64,000 bases of DNA from Halomonas stenophila. Its GTDB lineage: Bacteria > Pseudomonadota > Gammaproteobacteria > Pseudomonadales > Halomonadaceae. The position numbers and the translations under genes are program-made. Location: NCBI RefSeq assembly GCF_014192275.1, contig NZ_JACHXR010000001.1, positions 62,001 through 126,000 on the forward strand. Direction: 5' to 3'. Under the pieces are notes generated by a model. That model had not been told where the DNA came from. It did no database searches and saw nothing but the letters and a program-made list of their open reading frames with translations. Below are positions 63,936 through 64,000 of this stretch, piece by piece (position 1 is the first letter of the stretch; every line of letters begins with the position of its first letter).

Positions 63936-64000
63936 GGGGCCTTAGCTCAGCTGGGAGAGCGCGACACTGGCAGTGTCGAGGTCAGCGGTTCGATCCCGCT
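63936..64000 (+). tRNA. tRNA-Ala(GGC), 3' end outside the window
   Basis: The sequence starts GGGGCCTTAGCTCAGCTGGG (acceptor stem and D-arm) and continues with the anticodon arm CGACA-CTGGCAG-TGTCG, whose loop holds anticodon GGC, then the variable loop AGGTC and the T-arm AGCGGTTCGATCCCGCT. It is cut by the window edge before the last 8-10 bases. The anticodon and arms fit alanine for GCC codons. More tRNA genes may follow outside. Confidence 0.93.

Overview
The window is high-GC chromosomal DNA from a halophilic gammaproteobacterium. The best fit is the family Halomonadaceae (Halomonas or Chromohalobacter type). The evidence is an ectoine hydroxylase (EctD family), a TRAP-transporter large subunit followed by a UspA protein as in the halomonad Tea system, a glucosylglycerate compatible-solute module, a class I PHA synthase, an OprM/AcrAB-type pump and many nested intergenic palindromes. 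It looks like core and shell genome: no transposase, integrase, phage structural gene or CRISPR array was seen. The species assignment is inference.

Layout. 1-3.2 kb: end of a TRAP permease gene, uspA-like gene, a YeiH-type exporter gene, then thiS-thiG. 3.2-8.0 kb: a methyltransferase, the acetate genes ackA-pta (coupled by a 4-nt overlap) and a small outer-membrane barrel. 8.3-12.3 kb: glucosylglycerate synthesis (gpgP-gpgS) facing a GH13 phosphorylase; both facing genes stop in the same CTAG. 12.3-15.7 kb: thiC and tenA, each behind its own TPP riboswitch. 15.7-19.8 kb: lipid A acyltransferase, two small proteins, a methyltransferase and an MFS transporter. 19.8-23.6 kb: acyl-CoA dehydrogenase, the decayed tail of an acyl-CoA ligase, 3-hydroxyacyl-CoA dehydrogenase and enoyl-CoA hydratase. 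23.6-28.7 kb: ectD, a Mut7-C protein, an EamA transporter, an alcohol dehydrogenase and a MOSC protein.

28.7-37.4 kb is the most unusual stretch. Five genes are arranged as two divergent, translationally tight units. The minus unit is an exported 992-aa animal-type heme peroxidase, a catalase-fold lipoprotein and a small unknown. The plus unit is a membrane protein with a duplicated HFARW/NxDG domain and an 897-aa fusion of a DyP peroxidase with a second catalase-fold domain. The catalase-fold parts do not show the distal His of true catalases. Together this suggests an oxylipin- or peroxide-processing heme system split between periplasm and cytoplasm.

37.4-48.5 kb: deaminase, DUF900 hydrolase plus lysozyme-like protein, a FixJ-type regulator, phaC, a broken histidine kinase (no phospho-acceptor His, two offset frameshifts), 2OG-Fe oxygenase, two NUDIX proteins, YqfO, a fasciclin protein with a possible light-regulator operator, a fructosamine-kinase-type protein and an alpha/beta hydrolase. 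48.7-56.3 kb: tolC-like gene, RND adaptor, RND pump and, further on, the TetR repressor, with related TACATTC boxes in front of three of these units. 56.4-64 kb: aspartoacylase-type hydrolase, aminotransferase, dusA, small regulators, a lipoprotein, gltX, and a tRNA-Ala(GGC) cut by the window edge, driven by a near-consensus promoter that abuts a 142-bp foldback repeat.
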